The position numbers and the translations under genes are program-made. From assembly GCA_016931875.1 (NCBI GenBank), contig JAFGDX010000245.1:1-15505 (forward strand): a DNA stretch of 15,505 nt, given 5' to 3'. Below are positions 14,277-15,505 of this stretch, in pieces (positions within the stretch are counted from its first letter, which is position 1; every line of letters begins with the position of its first letter). The stretch comes from Prolixibacteraceae bacterium (GTDB lineage Bacteria; Bacteroidota; Bacteroidia; Bacteroidales; Prolixibacteraceae). A model generated the notes under the pieces. It saw nothing but the letters and a program-made list of their open reading frames with translations. It searched no databases and was not told where the DNA came from.

Positions 14277-15505
14277 ATGCCAAGTCAATATCGCCAATTC
14301 GACAAAAAACTCCTCAATGTTTCAGAAGCCATCGAAAGTCTGCTGTCAGAAGAAGAACAAAACCGTTCTGAACTGGAACAAGTTGAAAGCTGGTTAAACA
14401 CACAGCTTGGAAAAATACGACTGCAAAAAATAAACAAAAGCACCATTTTAAAAGACCGGCCATACAACAAAAATTTGTGGCAGGACGGGATGATGATTGT
14501 AAATTCAGCATCGGAAATTCTTCATTATTCGGGCTTTAAAAACTATTTTTCAGGCAGTACCTTTAATTCTTCACGTCAGTTTAAACTCACCGAATTTATG
14601 GATGAGACTGATAAGGAAATTTTTAAAGAAACATTTTCAAAATCTGTGCTTCAATTAAAAAACGAATCGCTTGAGGTTGATTTAAAAACCGGTGTGGGAA
14701 ACCTGAACCGTTGCGAACTGGAAATCGATATCGAATCGAGCAATGTAAACAACGACCGGTATATTGTATATTTTCGTTTTTTGGAAAGCAATGATATTCA
14801 GGTATTCGATTATCAGTCGATCGTATTTGACAACCTCCCTGATATGGATGTTTTTCTTTTTGACAAGGAGTATCGATACATTTTGTGCGGTGGCCGCGAG
14901 AAAGAAAAATTCAAGCAAAAAAATTCGGATTACATTGGAAAAAAAATGTTTGATGTGTTTGACAAACAAACGCAGCGCAGGGTTTTTCCTTTTTACAACA
15001 AAGCGCTAAACGGCGAATATACCGAAGGCGAAGTAAGATATAAAAACAACGTTTATTATCTTGTTGCAGCGCCCGTAAAAAACCACCGGAACAAAACCAT
15101 TGCCGGAATACTTATCTCGCAAAATGTGACCAACGACAAACTGCTGGAAGAAAGCCTGATTAAAAGTAAGGAACAGGCACAAAAAGCCGACAAGGCAAAA
15201 TCGATTTTTATTGCCAATATGAGCCACGAAATCCGAACACCTCTGAACTCGATAATGGGATTTACCGAACAACTTGAAAAAACAAAATTAAACCTTCAGC
15301 AAAAAAAACTGGTGAGCCTGATACAAAATGCATCGGACCACCTTTTGTACCTGGTTACCGAAATAGTTTTTCTTTTTAAACTCGGAATGGATAAGGTTCA
15401 TATTGAAAATATGCCGTTTTCTGTACATGATATGTTTTCCGAACTGGAGGAAATTTTTCTTCAGCAAACCAAAAAAAAGAAACTGAATTTCAGGGTTGAA
15501 AAAGA
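14277..15505 (+). CDS. PAS-domain sensor histidine kinase, N-terminal part (runs off window)
   Basis: An uninterrupted frame from ATG 14277 to the window end gives 409 residues with no stop. There is no signal peptide or transmembrane helix, so the sensor is cytoplasmic. An N-terminal helical/coiled segment (1-55) is followed by a divergent PAS-like domain (about 66-170), a clearer PAS domain (about 183-285, DNLPDMDVFLFDKEYRYILCGG to AGILISQNVT), a coiled linker (286-307), then HisKA with the H-box FIANMSHEIRTPLNSIMGF and phospho-acceptor His317. The ATPase (HATPase_c) domain, and possibly a receiver, lie beyond 15505. This is the pattern of Bacteroidota soluble hybrid or orthodox kinases. 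The signal and partner regulator are unknown. Location just after the YtxH cluster raises the possibility of control over stress genes. A promoter-like element and an inverted repeat precede it. Confidence 0.92.
   Translation, partial: MPSQYRQFDKKLLNVSEAIESLLSEEEQNRSELEQVESWLNTQLGKIRLQKINKSTILKDRPYNKNLWQDGMMIVNSASEILHYSGFKNYFSGSTFNSSRQFKLTEFMDETDKEIFKETFSKSVLQLKNESLEVDLKTGVGNLNRCELEIDIESSNVNNDRYIVYFRFLESNDIQVFDYQSIVFDNLPDMDVFLFDKEYRYILCGGREKEKFKQKNSDYIGKKMFDVFDKQTQRRVFPFYNKALNGEYTEGEVRYKNNVYYLVAAPVKNHRNKTIAGILISQNVTNDKLLEESLIKSKEQAQKADKAKSIFIANMSHEIRTPLNSIMGFTEQLEKTKLNLQQKKLVSLIQNASDHLLYLVTEIVFLFKLGMDKVHIENMPFSVHDMFSELEEIFLQQTKKKKLNFRVEK

Overview
The window looks like chromosomal DNA of a Bacteroidota bacterium. 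The codon use is AT-leaning, translation starts follow A-rich leaders instead of strong Shine-Dalgarno sites, signal peptides often end in A-Q, and the protein families are typical of the phylum (PF13568-type small barrels, a BamA-like protein next to a very long TamB, YtxH, CsbD and lmo0937-type stress proteins, a soluble PAS histidine kinase). A Marinilabiliales/Prolixibacteraceae-like source would fit, but that is an impression and not a measurement. I see no tRNA, rRNA, IS element, CRISPR array or prophage.

Left part (1-3661), envelope and stress genes. The window opens with the last 27 codons of a membrane protein (+), then a hairpin that can terminate both strands, then a two-domain universal stress protein (-). 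After a 419-bp gap come two co-oriented minus-strand genes read from 2756 to 1416: an OmpA-type peptidoglycan-anchoring lipoprotein and a small beta-barrel protein, closed by a strong minus-strand terminator. Divergent from them is a secreted 164-aa barrel-like protein of unknown function (+).

Middle (3662-9769), an outer-membrane assembly operon on the minus strand. A BamA/TamA-family barrel protein with three POTRA-like repeats lies 4 bp upstream of a 1290-aa TamB, the classic pair forming a periplasm-spanning translocation and assembly module. Upstream of it is a small basic Rho_N/SAP-like protein. The gap 9770-10149 is where the prevailing gene direction switches from minus to plus, and it holds a close inverted pair of DnaA-box-like sequences.

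Right part (10150-15505), membrane proteins and stress regulation. An AI-2E/PerM-family membrane protein and a YihY/BrkB-family protein form a + strand pair. Two small-gene clusters then diverge from a 412-bp gap. Leftward are a two-TM small protein, CsbD and a 48-aa lmo0937-family protein that I found by reading the sequence, ended by a terminator. Rightward are YtxH, a holin-superfamily-III-like membrane protein and a 74-aa helical protein. After these comes the start of a soluble PAS-PAS-HisKA sensor kinase that runs off the window end. Its best promoter candidate lies inside a 9-bp inverted repeat.

Overall the window combines envelope biogenesis (OmpA, TamA/TamB) with general-stress membrane proteins. 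I found no clear novel defence or mobile system. The most interesting items are the divergent small-protein stress module beside a sensor kinase, the non-lipoprotein TamA/TamL-like protein, the DnaA-box pair at the orientation switch, and several operator-like repeats.
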